From Streptomyces kurssanovii (GTDB taxonomy: Bacteria; Actinomycetota; Actinomycetes; Streptomycetales; Streptomycetaceae), in the NCBI RefSeq assembly GCF_014649695.1, contig NZ_BMTN01000002.1, positions 558,001 through 622,000 of the forward strand: DNA of 64,000 nucleotides, given 5' to 3'. Numbering within the stretch: position 1 is the first letter of the stretch; each line of letters begins with the position of its first letter. The notes beneath the pieces are model-generated. The model had not been told where the DNA came from. It searched no databases and saw nothing but the letters and a program-made list of their open reading frames with translations. Made by a program: the position numbers and the translations under genes. Of the stretch, positions 54,890-64,000 are shown one piece after another.

Positions 54890-55651
54890 TCAGCCGAGCT
54901 TGGCCACCTGGGCGTCGATGACGGCCGTGGGCAGCGGCAGGTCGCCCTCGGGAGCGATCAGGTTGAACGACGAGAACGACACGAACGTGCCGCCCTTGCG
55001 CACGACCGCCACGTTGAACGGCAGCTTCTCGCCGTCCTGCTCGGCGGTCATCGTCCACGCCACGGCCTCGTCGCCGCCCGAGACCTTGGCCTCGGTCATC
55101 TTGACGATCTTCTGCTCCGTGCCGGCCATCGTCATGGCGAAGCCACCGGCGCAGGCCGTCCCCGCGCCCTTGAGCGCGGCGAAGGCGTCAGCGGCCCCTT
55201 CGCCCTCGTACGAGGAGAGCGCGACCAGCGACGTCGTGATGTCGAAGGCGCCTTCGATCGCGCCGTCCTTGCCGGCGTCCTTCACGTCGGGCTCCGCGGT
55301 GGCCCTCCGCTTGACCGTCGCCGCCGGCGCCCCCATGGGCGTACCGGCCACGGCCCGGGCCAGCGGCTCGCACTCGGCCTTCTCCGTCTTGACGTCCTTG
55401 GCCGCGATGTCGTCCTGCGGGCCGGCCTTCACGATCTTGTGCGCCTTGACGTCACCCTCGGCGAGCGCGAGCTTCTCCAGTTCGGCCGCGGTCAGGGCCT
55501 TGGCCGCGGGCTCCGCGGCAGCGGAGTCCTTGCCCTTGCCCTTCTCGTTCGTCCCCCCGTCGGAACCCTCGCCACCGCAGGCGGTGACCAGGAGAACCAG
55601 TGAGGCCGCGGCGGCGGCCAGAGCAGTACGGCGTACAGCGGTGCTTCGCAT
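54890..55651 (-). CDS. secreted lipoprotein of unknown function
   Basis: The product is 253 residues. A signal peptide with twin-positive start ends in the lipobox LLVTACGG (Cys25). A charged Gly/Lys/Ala spacer (to about 50) precedes a 200-residue domain starting TAAELEKLALAEGDVKAHKI, ending in VIDAQVAKLG, with two further cysteines (AECEPL, TACAGG) that may pair. The layout resembles soluble sensor-type domains of actinobacterial lipoproteins, but I cannot name a ligand. It is upstream of glmS by 71 bases and may be co-transcribed. Confidence 0.75.
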   Translation of the reverse strand: MRSTAVRRTALAAAAASLVLLVTACGGEGSDGGTNEKGKGKDSAAAEPAAKALTAAELEKLALAEGDVKAHKIVKAGPQDDIAAKDVKTEKAECEPLARAVAGTPMGAPAATVKRRATAEPDVKDAGKDGAIEGAFDITTSLVALSSYEGEGAADAFAALKGAGTACAGGFAMTMAGTEQKIVKMTEAKVSGGDEAVAWTMTAEQDGEKLPFNVAVVRKGGTFVSFSSFNLIAPEGDLPLPTAVIDAQVAKLG

Positions 55652-55782
55652 GTGCGGCTTTCCTCGCGTGATCGCAGCGACCCCTCCCGAGGCGACGGCT
55701 CACGCCTGTCCCGCCCCGAATCGCTGCTGGTGAGCCGTACGATAGCCCGCCCGGCCGGCACCGCCGCCGGGCCGCCCCCGGC

Positions 55783-56595
55783 TCACACCTTCGCCCGGTA
55801 CGCCCGCATGGCCAGCGGACAGAACACCACGGTGATGCCGGCCGCCCACACCAGCGACCACAGCACCGGCTCGGCGACCGGTCCGCCGAGCAGCAGCCCG
55901 CGGAACGCGTCGGACAGATGGGTCACCGGATTGACGTCGCTGAAGGCCTGCAGCCAGCCGGGCATCGTGTCGACCAGCACGAAGGCGCTGCTGGTGAACG
56001 TGATCGGGAAGATCAGCGTGAAGCCGAACGCCTGCACCTTCTCCGCGTCTCCCGCGAGCATCCCGATGAGCACGGCGCTCCACGACACGGCCGCCGCGAA
56101 CACCACGAGCAACAGCGCGCCGAGCAGGAACCCGCCGAGTCCGCCGGTCACACGGAAGCCGAGAAGCAGCCCGAGGCCGATCATCAGCAGCATGGCCCAC
56201 ACATGCTTCGCGAGGTCCGCGGTGATCCGGCCGACGAGCGGGGCGGAGCGCGCTATGGGCAGGCTGCGCAGCCGGTCGAAGACGCCTTTGGTGAGGTCGG
56301 TGTTCAGCGCCATGGCCGTGTACATGGTCATGAAGAGAGTGTTCTGCACGATGATCCCGGGGAGGGCGTACTTCAGATACGCCTCCGGGGAGCCGGCCAT
56401 CTGCCCGCCCAGGACATAGGTGAACAGGAAGACGAACATGATCGGCGTGATGCTGTAGTCGACCAGCTCCAGCGGATTGTGCTTGACGGCCACGAGACTG
56501 CGCCAGGCCATCGTGAACGTCTGCCTGATCCCGTCGAGCGGTTTCACCCGTCCCGACGACCGGCCGGGCGCGAGCGGCATCGTAGTCGCGGTCAT
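55783..56595 (-). CDS. ABC-2 type transporter permease (DrrB-like)
   Basis: The product is 270 residues with six hydrophobic helices (for example VDYSITPIMFVFLFTYVLGG and VWAMLLMIGLGLLLGFRVTG) and the ABC-2 motif region LPGIIVQNTLFMTMYTAMAL. A near-C-terminal PVTHLSDAFRGLLLGGPV segment is typical of DrrB/ABC-2 exporters. Its ATG overlaps the ATPase stop by four bases. Together they form a two-component exporter for a small hydrophobic compound, substrate unknown. Confidence 0.9.
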   Translation of the reverse strand: MTATTMPLAPGRSSGRVKPLDGIRQTFTMAWRSLVAVKHNPLELVDYSITPIMFVFLFTYVLGGQMAGSPEAYLKYALPGIIVQNTLFMTMYTAMALNTDLTKGVFDRLRSLPIARSAPLVGRITADLAKHVWAMLLMIGLGLLLGFRVTGGLGGFLLGALLLVVFAAAVSWSAVLIGMLAGDAEKVQAFGFTLIFPITFTSSAFVLVDTMPGWLQAFSDVNPVTHLSDAFRGLLLGGPVAEPVLWSLVWAAGITVVFCPLAMRAYRAKV

Positions 56596-57626
56596 GTCGA
56601 ACTCACCGCCTTCTCCCTCTCGTTCCCGCCGACCGGCCGGCCGGCCTCTTCCGACTCGCGGTCCGACTCGTCCGGCTGGTCGAAGTCCCGCGCCGGTTCG
56701 GCCCGGTGCCCGGTGAGCGCCAGGAAGACCTCGTCCAGGGACGAGCGCCGCAGCGTCAGCTCGCCCACCGCTATCCCCTCGCGGTCCAGCCTGCGCACGA
56801 CCGCCGGCATCAGCTCCGCGTCGTTGACGGGCACGGTGACGGACTCGCCCTCGGTCTGGGTCTGCGCACCGGCCGTCTCCGCCACCAGCGCGCGGGTGCG
56901 CGCCAGGTCCTCCGCGGCCACCGGCCTCACCTGGAGCACCTGGCCCCCCACTTCGGACTTCAGCGTGTCCGGTGTGCCCTCAGCGATGACCCGGCCCTTG
57001 TCGACCACCACGATGTCGTCGGCGAGCTGGTCCGCCTCGTTCAGATACTGGGTGGTCAGCAGCGCGGTCGCACCGTCGGCTATCAGGGCCCGCAGCATGT
57101 CCCACAGCTCCCCGCGGCTGTGCGGATCGAGGCCCGTCGTCGGCTCGTCGAGGAAGAGGATGCTCGGCCGGCCGACCAGACTCGCCGCGAGGTCCAGCCT
57201 GCGCCGCATGCCGCCGGAGAACGTCTTCACGGCCCGTCCCGCCGCGTCGCTGAGCTGGAACCGGTCCAGCAGTTCGGCGGCCCGGGCCTTGGAGTCCCGT
57301 CTTGGCATGCCGAGCAGACGGCCGATGAGCAGCAGATTCTCCGTGCCGGTGAGATTCTCGTCCACCGCCGCGTACTGCCCGGTGAGGCCGATGAGGGAAC
57401 GCACCTTGCCGGCCTCGCGGACGACGTCGTGGCCTGCCACCGTCGCCCTGCCGCCGTCGGGGGTCAGCAGTGTGGCGAAGATCCGTACGGCAGTCGTCTT
57501 CCCCGCCCCGTTCGGCCCCAGCAGGCCGAGCACCGAGCCGGTGCGGGCCGCCAGGTCGACTCCTGCCAGCGCTTCCGTGTCCTTGAAACGCTTGACCAGT
57601 CCTTCCGCCTGGATCGCATAGGTCAT
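56592..57626 (-). CDS. ABC transporter ATPase (DrrA-like)
   Basis: The product is 344 residues from the ATG at 57626, with a GGAGGG site. The Walker A is LLGPNGAGKTTAVRIF, the signature is KTFSGGMRRRLDLAASLV, Walker B is ILFLDEPTTGLDP, and the H-loop is LLTTQYLNEADQLAD. A C-terminal DrrA-type extension of about 110 residues follows (GEVFLALTGH-like end). It is the first gene of the exporter pair and divergent from coaA. Confidence 0.92.
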   Translation of the reverse strand: MTYAIQAEGLVKRFKDTEALAGVDLAARTGSVLGLLGPNGAGKTTAVRIFATLLTPDGGRATVAGHDVVREAGKVRSLIGLTGQYAAVDENLTGTENLLLIGRLLGMPRRDSKARAAELLDRFQLSDAAGRAVKTFSGGMRRRLDLAASLVGRPSILFLDEPTTGLDPHSRGELWDMLRALIADGATALLTTQYLNEADQLADDIVVVDKGRVIAEGTPDTLKSEVGGQVLQVRPVAAEDLARTRALVAETAGAQTQTEGESVTVPVNDAELMPAVVRRLDREGIAVGELTLRRSSLDEVFLALTGHRAEPARDFDQPDESDRESEEAGRPVGGNEREKAVSST

Positions 57627-57799
57627 GGGACAACCCTCCGGGTCCGCGGACGTCACGGGTCGGCGCCCACCTCACCCATAACTGTGACGCACGCCACTGA
57701 CATTCCGGCGCGGAGGCGCCCCGGGCCCGCCGCGGCGGGTCCGCTCCGCGTGACCGAGCACACCACCCATAACCGAGTCGCACGCACGACAATGGCCCT

Positions 57800-58795
57800 G
57801 TGATCACTTCGCCGCCACGAAGCGCCCACCGCCGGGCCGAGCAGGCGTCGACGCCTTACGTCGACCTCACCCGCGCGGAGTGGAGCGCCCTGCGCGAGAG
57901 AACCCCGCTGCCCCTCAGTGCCGAGGAGGTCGAGCAGCTCCGCGGGCTCGGCGACGTCATCGACCTCGACGAGGTGCGGGACGTCTACCTCCCGCTGTCC
58001 AGACTCCTGAACCTCTACGTCCAGGCCAGCGCCGGCCTCCGCGGCGCTCTCAACACGTTCCTCGGCGACGCGGGAGGCGGCCACGGCGAACAGCGCGGCA
58101 CGCCCTTCGTCATAGGGGTCGCCGGCTCGGTGGCCGTAGGCAAGTCGACGGTCGCCCGGCTCCTCCAGGCCCTGCTCGCGCGCTGGCCGGAACATCCGCG
58201 GGTCGAGCTGGTGACCACCGACGGATTCCTGCTTCCCATGAAGGAGCTCGAGGCCCGCGGGCTGATGTCCCGCAAGGGCTTCCCCGAGTCGTACGACCGC
58301 CGGGCGCTGACCCGTTTCGTCGCCGACATCAAGGCCGGCAAGGACGAGGTCACGGCGCCGGTCTACTCCCACCTCATCTACGACATCGTCCCGGACGAGC
58401 GTCTGACCGTGCGCCGCCCGGACATCCTGATCGTCGAAGGGCTGAACGTCCTCCAGCCGGCGCTGCCCGGCAAGGACGGCCGGACCCGGGTCGGTCTCGC
58501 CGACTACTTCGACTTCAGCGTGTACGTCGACGCGCGGCCCGAGGACATCGAGACCTGGTACCTCAACCGTTTCCGCAAGCTGCGGGAGACGGCGTTCCAG
58601 AATCCTTTCTCCTACTTCCGGAAGTACACACAGGTCTCCGAGGAAGAGGCACTCGACTACGCCCGCACCATGTGGCGGACCATCAACAAGCCCAATCTGC
58701 TGGAGAATGTGGCTCCCACCCGGGGCCGCGCCACACTGGTGCTGCGCAAGGGCCCGGACCACAAGGTGCAGCGGCTGTCACTGCGCAAGCTCTAG
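57800..58795 (+). CDS. coaA: type I pantothenate kinase
   Basis: The product is 331 residues from a GTG. It phosphorylates pantothenate, the first committed step of CoA synthesis. The P-loop is [20 protein letters not shown], with [20 protein letters not shown], the [17 protein letters not shown] region and the [20 protein letters not shown] lid typical of CoaA. The family's CoA feedback region is intact. It is divergent from the exporter genes, and the DUF389 gene begins 11 bases downstream. Confidence 0.96.
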   Translation: MITSPPRSAHRRAEQASTPYVDLTRAEWSALRERTPLPLSAEEVEQLRGLGDVIDLDEVRDVYLPLSRLLNLYVQASAGLRGALNTFLGDAGGGHGEQRGTPFVIGVAGSVAVGKSTVARLLQALLARWPEHPRVELVTTDGFLLPMKELEARGLMSRKGFPESYDRRALTRFVADIKAGKDEVTAPVYSHLIYDIVPDERLTVRRPDILIVEGLNVLQPALPGKDGRTRVGLADYFDFSVYVDARPEDIETWYLNRFRKLRETAFQNPFSYFRKYTQVSEEEALDYARTMWRTINKPNLLENVAPTRGRATLVLRKGPDHKVQRLSLRKL

Positions 58796-58806
58796 GAGTC
58801 ACCGCC

Positions 58807-59754
58807 GTGCTGCATCTACGTCTGATCACCCCGGCCGACCGCACCGCGGAGGTGCTCGGCCTGCTCGAGAAGACCGTGGGTACGGCGCATCTCGCGGTCG
58901 TCCCCGGGGCGGCACGTGACCCGCAGGGCGACCTGGTGATGTGCGACGTGGCCCGTGAGGCGGGCGACGAGCTGCTCGCCGGACTGCGCGACCTCGGCAT
59001 CGACGAATGCGGCTCCGTCGCCGTGGAGAACATCGACCTCTCGATGTCGCACCGCGCGGAGCGGGCCGAGAAGGCGGCACCGGGCGAGGGCGCGGACGCG
59101 GTCCTGTGGGAACACCTGACGGACGCCACGCACGAGGAGTCCACGCTCAGCGTCACCTACATCGCGTTCCTCACGCTGGCGACGATGATCGCCGCCTGCG
59201 GTGTGGTGCTGGACAACGCGATCCTGATCGTGGGAGCGATGGCGGTCGGTCCCGAGTTCGGTCCGCTGGCCGGTTTCTGCACGGCCGTGATCCGCCGCGC
59301 CCCGCGGCTGGCGATGCGGTCGCTGGTGGCACTGATCGCCGGGTTCGCCGCGGCGATGCTGGTGACGGTGGGCTTCAGCCTCTTCATGGACGCGGTGAAC
59401 CTCTTCGAGCTGTCGAAGCTGAAGGCGGAACGCCCCAACACCAGCTTCATCTACAACCCGGACTGGTTCTCCTTCGTCGTCGCCCTGCTGGCCGGGACGG
59501 CCGGGATGCTCTCGCTCACCTCGTCGAAGTCGGGCGCCCTCGTCGGCGTCGCCATCTCCGTGACCACGGTGCCCGCCGCGGCGAACGCGGCGGTCGCCTT
59601 CAGCTACAGCTACTACGGGCAGGCCTGGGGCTCGACCGAGCAGCTGCTGCTGAACCTGCTGGGCATCGTGCTGGCGGGGACGCTGACACTGCTGGCCCAG
59701 AGGTTCTTCTGGGCCGGCAAGCGCCGGCGCGCCGCGGCCGTCGAGACCGGATGA
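58807..59754 (+). CDS. DUF389-domain membrane protein
   Basis: The product is 315 residues from the GTG at 58807 with an AGGAG site. The N-terminal ~110 residues are a soluble domain (LHLRLITPADRTAEVLGLLE) and the rest is the DUF389 membrane region, with ILIVGAMAVGPEFGPLAGFC as its most characteristic helix-loop-helix and FFWAGKRRRAA at the end. The family has no established function. It is probably co-transcribed with coaA. Confidence 0.88.
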   Translation: MLHLRLITPADRTAEVLGLLEKTVGTAHLAVVPGAARDPQGDLVMCDVAREAGDELLAGLRDLGIDECGSVAVENIDLSMSHRAERAEKAAPGEGADAVLWEHLTDATHEESTLSVTYIAFLTLATMIAACGVVLDNAILIVGAMAVGPEFGPLAGFCTAVIRRAPRLAMRSLVALIAGFAAAMLVTVGFSLFMDAVNLFELSKLKAERPNTSFIYNPDWFSFVVALLAGTAGMLSLTSSKSGALVGVAISVTTVPAAANAAVAFSYSYYGQAWGSTEQLLLNLLGIVLAGTLTLLAQRFFWAGKRRRAAAVETG

Positions 59755-59794
59755 CACGGGCTCGGACCGGGTGACACCGGGCGCGGACACACGG

Positions 59795-59830
59795 ACGCCC
59801 GGTCCGGGACACAGGTCCCTGACCGGGCGT
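59795..59830. terminator. bidirectional terminator between the DUF389 gene and glmM
   Basis: A 16-bp stem with one mismatch (59795-59810 against 59815-59830) has an ACAG loop. It lies 41 bases after the DUF389 stop and 21 bases past the glmM stop, so it can end both convergent transcripts. Confidence 0.85.
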
Positions 59831-59850
59831 ACGCACTCCTACGGCGCGAC

Positions 59851-61209
59851 TCAGCCGAGCGCGGACTTCACCACGTCGGCCAGCCGTCCCGCGACGCACC
59901 GGGCCTGCTCGATGTCGGCGGCCTCGACCATGACCCGGACGAGAGGCTCCGTGCCCGAGGGACGCAGCAGCACCCGGCCGGTGGAGCCGAGCTCGCGCTC
60001 GGCCTCGGCGACCGCGTGCGAGAGTTCGGCGGAGGTCCGCACCCGGGACTTGTCCACGTCGGGCACGTTCACCAGGACCTGCGGCAGGCGCTCCATCACG
60101 CCGACCAGGTCGGCCAGTGTCCGGCCCGTCGCCACGACCCGTGCCGCGAGCATCAGACCGGTCAGCGTGCCGTCACCGGTCGTGGCGTGGTCGAGCACGA
60201 TCACATGGCCGGACTGCTCGCCGCCGAGGCCGAAGCCGTGCGCCTTCATCGCCTCCAGGACGTAACGGTCGCCGACCGCCGTCTGCACCAGTGCGACGCC
60301 CTCGCGCTCCATCGCCAGCTTGAAGCCCAGGTTGGACATCACGGTGGCGACCACGGTGTTGCCGCGCAGCGTTCCCGCCTCGCGCATGGCGAGCGCCAGC
60401 ACGGCGAGGATCTGGTCCCCGTCGATCTCGTTGCCCTGCGCGTCCACCGCGAGGCAACGGTCGGCGTCGCCGTCGTGCGCGATGCCGAGGTCGGCGCCGT
60501 GCTCGACGACGGCGGCCTTCAGCAGCTCCAGGTGCGTGGAACCGCAGCCGTCGTTGATGTTGAGGCCGTCGGGCTCCGCGCCGATCGTGACGACCTCCGC
60601 ACCGGCCCGCGCGAACGCCTCGGGCGAGACACGGGAGGCCGCGCCGTGCGCCTCGTCGAGGACGACCTTGAGCCCGTCGAGGCGGTTGGGCAGCACGGCG
60701 ATGAGGTGGGCGACGTACTTGTCGAAGCCCTCGTCGTAGTCCGTCACCCGGCCGACGCCCGAGCCCGTCGGCCGCTCCCACGGCTCGCCGGTGCGGTGCT
60801 GCTCGTAGACCTGCTCGATACGGTCCTCGAGCTCGTCCGCGAGCTTGTGGCCGCCGCGCGCGAAGAACTTGATGCCGTTGTCCGGCATGGCGTTGTGGCT
60901 CGCGGAGAGCATCACGCCGAGGTCGGCGCCGAGCGCGCCGGTGAGGTACGCCACGGCCGGGGTCGGCAGCACGCCGACGCGCAGCACGTCGACGCCCGCG
61001 CTCGCCAGGCCGGCCACGACGGCGGCCTCCAGGAACTCTCCGGATGCGCGGGGGTCACGGCCGACCACCGCGGTCGGGCGATGGCCCGCGAACGTGCCCG
61101 CTTCTGCGAGCACATGTGCCGCCGCGACCGACAGACCGAGCGCGAGCTCCGCCGTCAGATCCGCGTTGGCGACGCCGCGTACACCGTCCGTACCGAAGAG
61201 TCGTCCCAC
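59851..61209 (-). CDS. glmM: phosphoglucosamine mutase
   Basis: The product is 452 residues from the GTG at 61209 with a GGAGG site 7 bases upstream; the frame is open further upstream but without support. It converts glucosamine-6-phosphate to glucosamine-1-phosphate. The phosphoserine loop is [18 protein letters not shown], metal binding is DGDADRCL, and the sugar loop is [19 protein letters not shown], with the phosphate-binding [17 protein letters not shown] at the end. It is the last gene of a run that follows rpsI after 136 bases. Confidence 0.96.
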   Translation of the reverse strand: MGRLFGTDGVRGVANADLTAELALGLSVAAAHVLAEAGTFAGHRPTAVVGRDPRASGEFLEAAVVAGLASAGVDVLRVGVLPTPAVAYLTGALGADLGVMLSASHNAMPDNGIKFFARGGHKLADELEDRIEQVYEQHRTGEPWERPTGSGVGRVTDYDEGFDKYVAHLIAVLPNRLDGLKVVLDEAHGAASRVSPEAFARAGAEVVTIGAEPDGLNINDGCGSTHLELLKAAVVEHGADLGIAHDGDADRCLAVDAQGNEIDGDQILAVLALAMREAGTLRGNTVVATVMSNLGFKLAMEREGVALVQTAVGDRYVLEAMKAHGFGLGGEQSGHVIVLDHATTGDGTLTGLMLAARVVATGRTLADLVGVMERLPQVLVNVPDVDKSRVRTSAELSHAVAEAERELGSTGRVLLRPSGTEPLVRVMVEAADIEQARCVAGRLADVVKSALG

Positions 61210-61273
61210 TGTTGTTCCTCCGAGAATGCTGAATGCTCGAACCGTTGTTCGCCCGAGGCAGTCGATAGACGAA

Positions 61274-61304
61274 CGCCCCGGCAGCACGGAGTGCCGCCGG
61301 GGCG
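61274..61304 (-). terminator. terminator of the rplM-rpsI operon
   Basis: Arms 61274-61287 and 61291-61304 form a 14-bp stem with one mismatch and a GGA loop, 41 bases after the rpsI stop and upstream of glmM. Confidence 0.75.
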
Positions 61305-61345
61305 AACGAGAAGCCGTACAGGATGTCTGCAGGCCAGCGTGCGAT

Positions 61346-61864
61346 TTAGCGCTTGCTGTACTGCGGGGCCTTACGGGCCTTCTTGAGACCGGCCTTCTTG
61401 CGCTCGACCGCACGGTCGTCGCGGGAGAGGAAGCCGGCCTTCTTGAGGGCGCCGCGGTTGTTGTCCACGTCGGCCTCGTTCAGCGCGCGGGCCACACCGA
61501 GGCGCAGGGCGCCGGCCTGGCCGGACACGCCGCCACCCGAGATACGGGCGATGACGTCGTAGCGGTTGTCGAGCTCGAGCACCTTGAAGGGCTCGTTGAC
61601 TTCCTGCTGGTGCACCTTGTTCGGGAAGTAGTCCTCGAGGGTGCGACCGTTGATCTTCCACTTGCCGGTGCCCGGAACGATCCGGACGCGGGCAATGGCG
61701 TTCTTGCGACGGCCCAGGCCGGCGGCCGGCTGCGGGTCGCCGAAGCGGGACGCCATGGACTCGGTGGTGTACTCACCCTCGACCGGGGCGTCCGACTCGA
61801 AGGTGGTGACCTCCGCGTAGGTCTCTTCGCCCTCGACGGGGGTCTCAACAGTGGTCTCGGCCAC
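61346..61864 (-). CDS. rpsI: 30S ribosomal protein S9
   Basis: The product is 172 residues from a GTG. The conserved S9 body starts near [17 protein letters not shown] and ends with the basic [17 protein letters not shown] tail that reaches the P-site tRNA. The first 45 residues are an acidic Glu/Thr-rich extension ([20 protein letters not shown]), a feature of Streptomyces S9. It follows rplM after 42 bases. Confidence 0.97.
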   Translation of the reverse strand: MAETTVETPVEGEETYAEVTTFESDAPVEGEYTTESMASRFGDPQPAAGLGRRKNAIARVRIVPGTGKWKINGRTLEDYFPNKVHQQEVNEPFKVLELDNRYDVIARISGGGVSGQAGALRLGVARALNEADVDNNRGALKKAGFLSRDDRAVERKKAGLKKARKAPQYSKR

Positions 61865-61906
61865 GATTCTCCTCAGATTTCTTTTCGTCTTAGGGGGTGG
61901 CCGGAA

Positions 61907-62350
61907 CTACTGCGCGACCTGGGTGATCTCGAACGGGACCGGCTGCTGAGCAGCGTGCGGGTGCTGGTCACCCGCGTAGATCTTCAGCTTCGAGAGCATC
62001 TGACGGCCCAGGGTGTTCTTGGGGATCATGCCCTTGATGGCCTTCTCCACAGCCTTCTCCGGGCTCTTGGCAAGAAGCTCGTCGTAGCGGACGGAACGCA
62101 GACCACCCGGGTAACCGGAGTGGCGGTACGCCATCTTCTGAGTCTTCTTGTTGCCGGAGAGGTGGACCTTCTCGGCGTTGATGATGATGACGAAGTCGCC
62201 CATGTCCATGTGCGGGGCATAGGTCGGCTTGTGCTTGCCCCGGAGGAGGTTCGCTGCCGTAGTCGCCAGACGGCCCAGGACGATGTCCTGCGCGTCGATG
62301 ATGTGCCACTGGCGCGTGACATCGCCGGGCTTGGGGCTGTACGTACGCAC
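61907..62350 (-). CDS. rplM: 50S ribosomal protein L13
   Basis: The product is 147 residues from the GTG at 62350, with a GAAGG site. Its blocks are [38 protein letters not shown], and the RHSGYPGGL motif, then [20 protein letters not shown]. It starts the rplM-rpsI operon, whose order is conserved in bacteria. Upstream 260 bases hold its promoter and possibly an r-protein leader, which I could not resolve. Confidence 0.97.
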   Translation of the reverse strand: MRTYSPKPGDVTRQWHIIDAQDIVLGRLATTAANLLRGKHKPTYAPHMDMGDFVIIINAEKVHLSGNKKTQKMAYRHSGYPGGLRSVRYDELLAKSPEKAVEKAIKGMIPKNTLGRQMLSKLKIYAGDQHPHAAQQPVPFEITQVAQ

Positions 62351-62611
62351 GGTCGTAGCCTTCGCTTCTTCAGTGAGTGTGGTCCTGACAAGGCCACCCG
62401 GACGATCACGACAGCCCTGGCGGCACGCGGGGACGCAACCCGAATGCCTGCCGCTGGTCATCGGCCCGGTGGACCGGCGTAAGGGCCCCTCACGTGAGAT
62501 AGAGCAAGCCAATACGCATAACGAACCAGCAGAATACCTGTCTGCCCCCTGGCGGGTCAAAACGGGTCCACGGCCCCCGTCACGCGGGAGCCGGACCGGC
62601 CTCCCGGCGGG

Positions 62612-64000
62612 CTATCGCACCCGCTCCACCCGCCGCTCGTCCCACACCGGCTCCGGCGTCTCGCGGACCACCCCGTCCGAACCGAAGACCAGGTACCGGT
62701 CGAAGGAGCGCGCGAACCAGCGGTCGTGCGTCACGGCCAGCACCGTGCCGTCGTAGGCCTCCAGCCCCTCCTGGAGCGCCTCGGCCGACTCCAGGTCCAG
62801 GTTGTCCGTCGGCTCGTCGAGCAGCAGGGCCGTGGTCCCCGCGAGCTCCAGCAGCAGGATCTGGAAGCGCGCCTGCTGTCCGCCGGAGAGCTTCTCGAAG
62901 GGCTGGTCCCCCTGGCGCTCCAGCTCGTAGCGCCGCAGGACCGACATCGCCCCGCCCCGGTCCTTGGCGTGCTCCGTCCACAGGATGTCGACGAGCGTAC
63001 GGCCCAGCAGCTCGGGGTGGGCGTGGGTCTGGGCGAAGTGCCCGGGCACGACCCGTGCACCCAGTTTCCACTCCCCCGTGTGGGCCACCGAGGCGTCGCC
63101 CGCCAGCAGCCGCAGGAAGTGGGACTTGCCCGATCCGTTGGAACCGAGGACGGCCACCCGCTCCCCGTAGAAGACCTCCAGCGAGAAGGGCTTCATCAGA
63201 CCGGACAGCTCCAGCCCCTTGCAGGTCAGCGCGCGCACACCGGTGCGTCCGCCCCGCAGCCGCATCCTGATGTCCTGTTCCCTCGGCGGCTCCGGCGGCG
63301 GGCCGGCCTCCTCGAACTTCTTGAAGCGGGTCTGCATCGCCCGGTACCGCGAGGCCATGTCCGGGCTGTTCGCCGCCTGCTGCCGCAGCCGCAGCACCAG
63401 CGCCTTCAGCCGGGCGTGCTCCTCGTCCCAGCGCCGCTTCAGCTCCTCGAAGCGCGCGAAGCGCTCCCGTCGCGCCTCGTGGAAGGTGGCGAAGCCGCCG
63501 CCGTGGATCCACACGTCGGATCCGGCCGGCCCCGGCTCCACCGCGACGATCCGCTCCGCCGCCCTGGCCAGCAGCTCCCGGTCGTGGGAGACGAACAGGA
63601 CGGTCTTGCGGGTCTCCTTCAGCCGGTCCTCGAGCCAGCGCTTGCCGGGCACGTCCAGATAGTTGTCCGGCTCGTCGAGCAGCAGCACCTCGTCGGGGCC
63701 GCGCAGCAGCGCCTCCAGCACGAGCCGCTTCTGCTCGCCCCCGGACAGTGTCCGCACCTGGCGCCACTGCGCCTTCTCGTACGGCATCCCGAGCGCCGCC
63801 GTGGTGCACATGTCCCAGACGGTCTCCGCCTCGTATCCGCGCGCCTCCGCCCAGTCGCTCAGCGCCTGCGCGTACCGCATCTGCGCGGCCTCGTCGTCGA
63901 CCGTCATGATCGCGTGCTCCGCGGAGTCCACCGCTGCCGCCGCCTCCCTGATCCGCGGCTGGGCCACGGACACCAGGAGATCGCGGACGGTGCGCTCGTC
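62612..64000 (-). CDS. ABC-F family ATPase, 5' end outside the window
   Basis: The visible 462 codons contain two ABC domains without membrane segments: signature LSGGEQKRLVLEALLRG with LLLDEPDNYLDVPGKRW, a linker rich in Arg/Glu (WDEEHARLKALVLRLRQQAA), then second Walker A VLGSNGSGKSHFLRLL, signature KLSGGQQARFQILL and LLLDEPTDNLDLESAEA. The N-terminal Walker A lies past base 64000. ABC-F proteins act on the ribosome, some giving antibiotic protection; the role here is unknown. Confidence 0.9.
   Translation of the reverse strand, partial: DERTVRDLLVSVAQPRIREAAAAVDSAEHAIMTVDDEAAQMRYAQALSDWAEARGYEAETVWDMCTTAALGMPYEKAQWRQVRTLSGGEQKRLVLEALLRGPDEVLLLDEPDNYLDVPGKRWLEDRLKETRKTVLFVSHDRELLARAAERIVAVEPGPAGSDVWIHGGGFATFHEARRERFARFEELKRRWDEEHARLKALVLRLRQQAANSPDMASRYRAMQTRFKKFEEAGPPPEPPREQDIRMRLRGGRTGVRALTCKGLELSGLMKPFSLEVFYGERVAVLGSNGSGKSHFLRLLAGDASVAHTGEWKLGARVVPGHFAQTHAHPELLGRTLVDILWTEHAKDRGGAMSVLRRYELERQGDQPFEKLSGGQQARFQILLLELAGTTALLLDEPTDNLDLESAEALQEGLEAYDGTVLAVTHDRWFARSFDRYLVFGSDGVVRETPEPVWDERRVERVR

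Noticed and set aside
62351-62611. L13 autoregulatory leader upstream of rplM
   Set aside because: I looked for a conserved stem near the start but could not distinguish one from background G+C pairing; a covariance search would be needed.

Overview
The window is about 72% G+C chromosomal DNA from a Streptomyces or a very close relative. It holds the developmental regulators whiD and bldM, the sigma factor gene shbA, a groES-groEL1 operon under two CIRCE operators, two LAXTG surface proteins, and a gene order (guaA, kinase cluster, glpD, guaB pair, shbA, bldM, whiD, groES/EL1, t6A genes, alr, acpS, glmS, coaA, glmM, rpsI, rplM) that matches the Streptomyces chromosomal core as I remember it from S. 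coelicolor (roughly the SCO4730s to SCO4790s, in reverse). I see no insertion sequence, prophage, tRNA, rRNA or CRISPR array.

Layout. 1-6.7 kb: end of an NlpC/P60 hydrolase gene, a GNAT acetyltransferase, a PspC-domain sensor kinase with its LuxR-type regulator, a divergent PspC-domain protein, a DoxX protein and a membrane protein. 6.9-9.1 kb: guaA, then divergently a chorismate mutase gene preceded by an apparent ribosome-mediated attenuator (short peptide with Phe/Tyr codons plus a perfect 15-bp terminator stem). 9.2-12.7 kb: a folded minus-strand element ending in a T-run, then two divergent LAXTG-anchored surface proteins. 12.7-16.3 kb: a GMC oxidoreductase and a succinate-semialdehyde-type dehydrogenase. 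16.5-24 kb: three membrane Ser/Thr kinase-family genes with a common extracytoplasmic domain type; the middle one lacks every catalytic signature residue. 24.2-31 kb: glpD with four tandem 14-bp repeats upstream, a nucleotide-sugar dehydrogenase homologue without the catalytic cysteine, a small membrane protein, and the guaB3/guaB pair.

31-37 kb: shbA, bldM (with a sigma-BldN-type promoter and a 5' UTR hairpin), whiD, a LysR regulator divergent from a MOSC protein, an SDR, and an ABM-SnoaL fusion. 37-41.7 kb: groEL1, groES, a polysaccharide deacetylase lipoprotein and a class I methyltransferase. 41.7-48.4 kb: a membrane protein, an ECF42-type sigma factor with a YCII/DGPF partner, and the t6A genes tsaD, rimI and tsaB, with tsaE further on past a membrane-anchored protein and a small gene preceded by an iron-box-like dyad. 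48.4-57.7 kb: an alpha/beta hydrolase, alr, nnr, acpS, glmS, a lipoprotein and a DrrAB-like ABC exporter. 57.8-64 kb: coaA, a DUF389 protein, glmM, the rplM-rpsI operon, and an ABC-F ATPase that runs off the end.

Functionally the window links cell-envelope supply (GlmS, GlmM, Alr, surface proteins, deacetylase, kinases), purine and cofactor synthesis (GuaA, GuaB, CoaA, AcpS), translation fidelity (t6A, r-proteins) and sporulation control (ShbA, BldM, WhiD). The points most worth following up are the chorismate mutase attenuator, the pseudokinase with its roughly 380-residue insert, the altered nucleotide-sugar dehydrogenase, the glpD repeats, the iron-box small protein and the folded element at about 9.2 kb.
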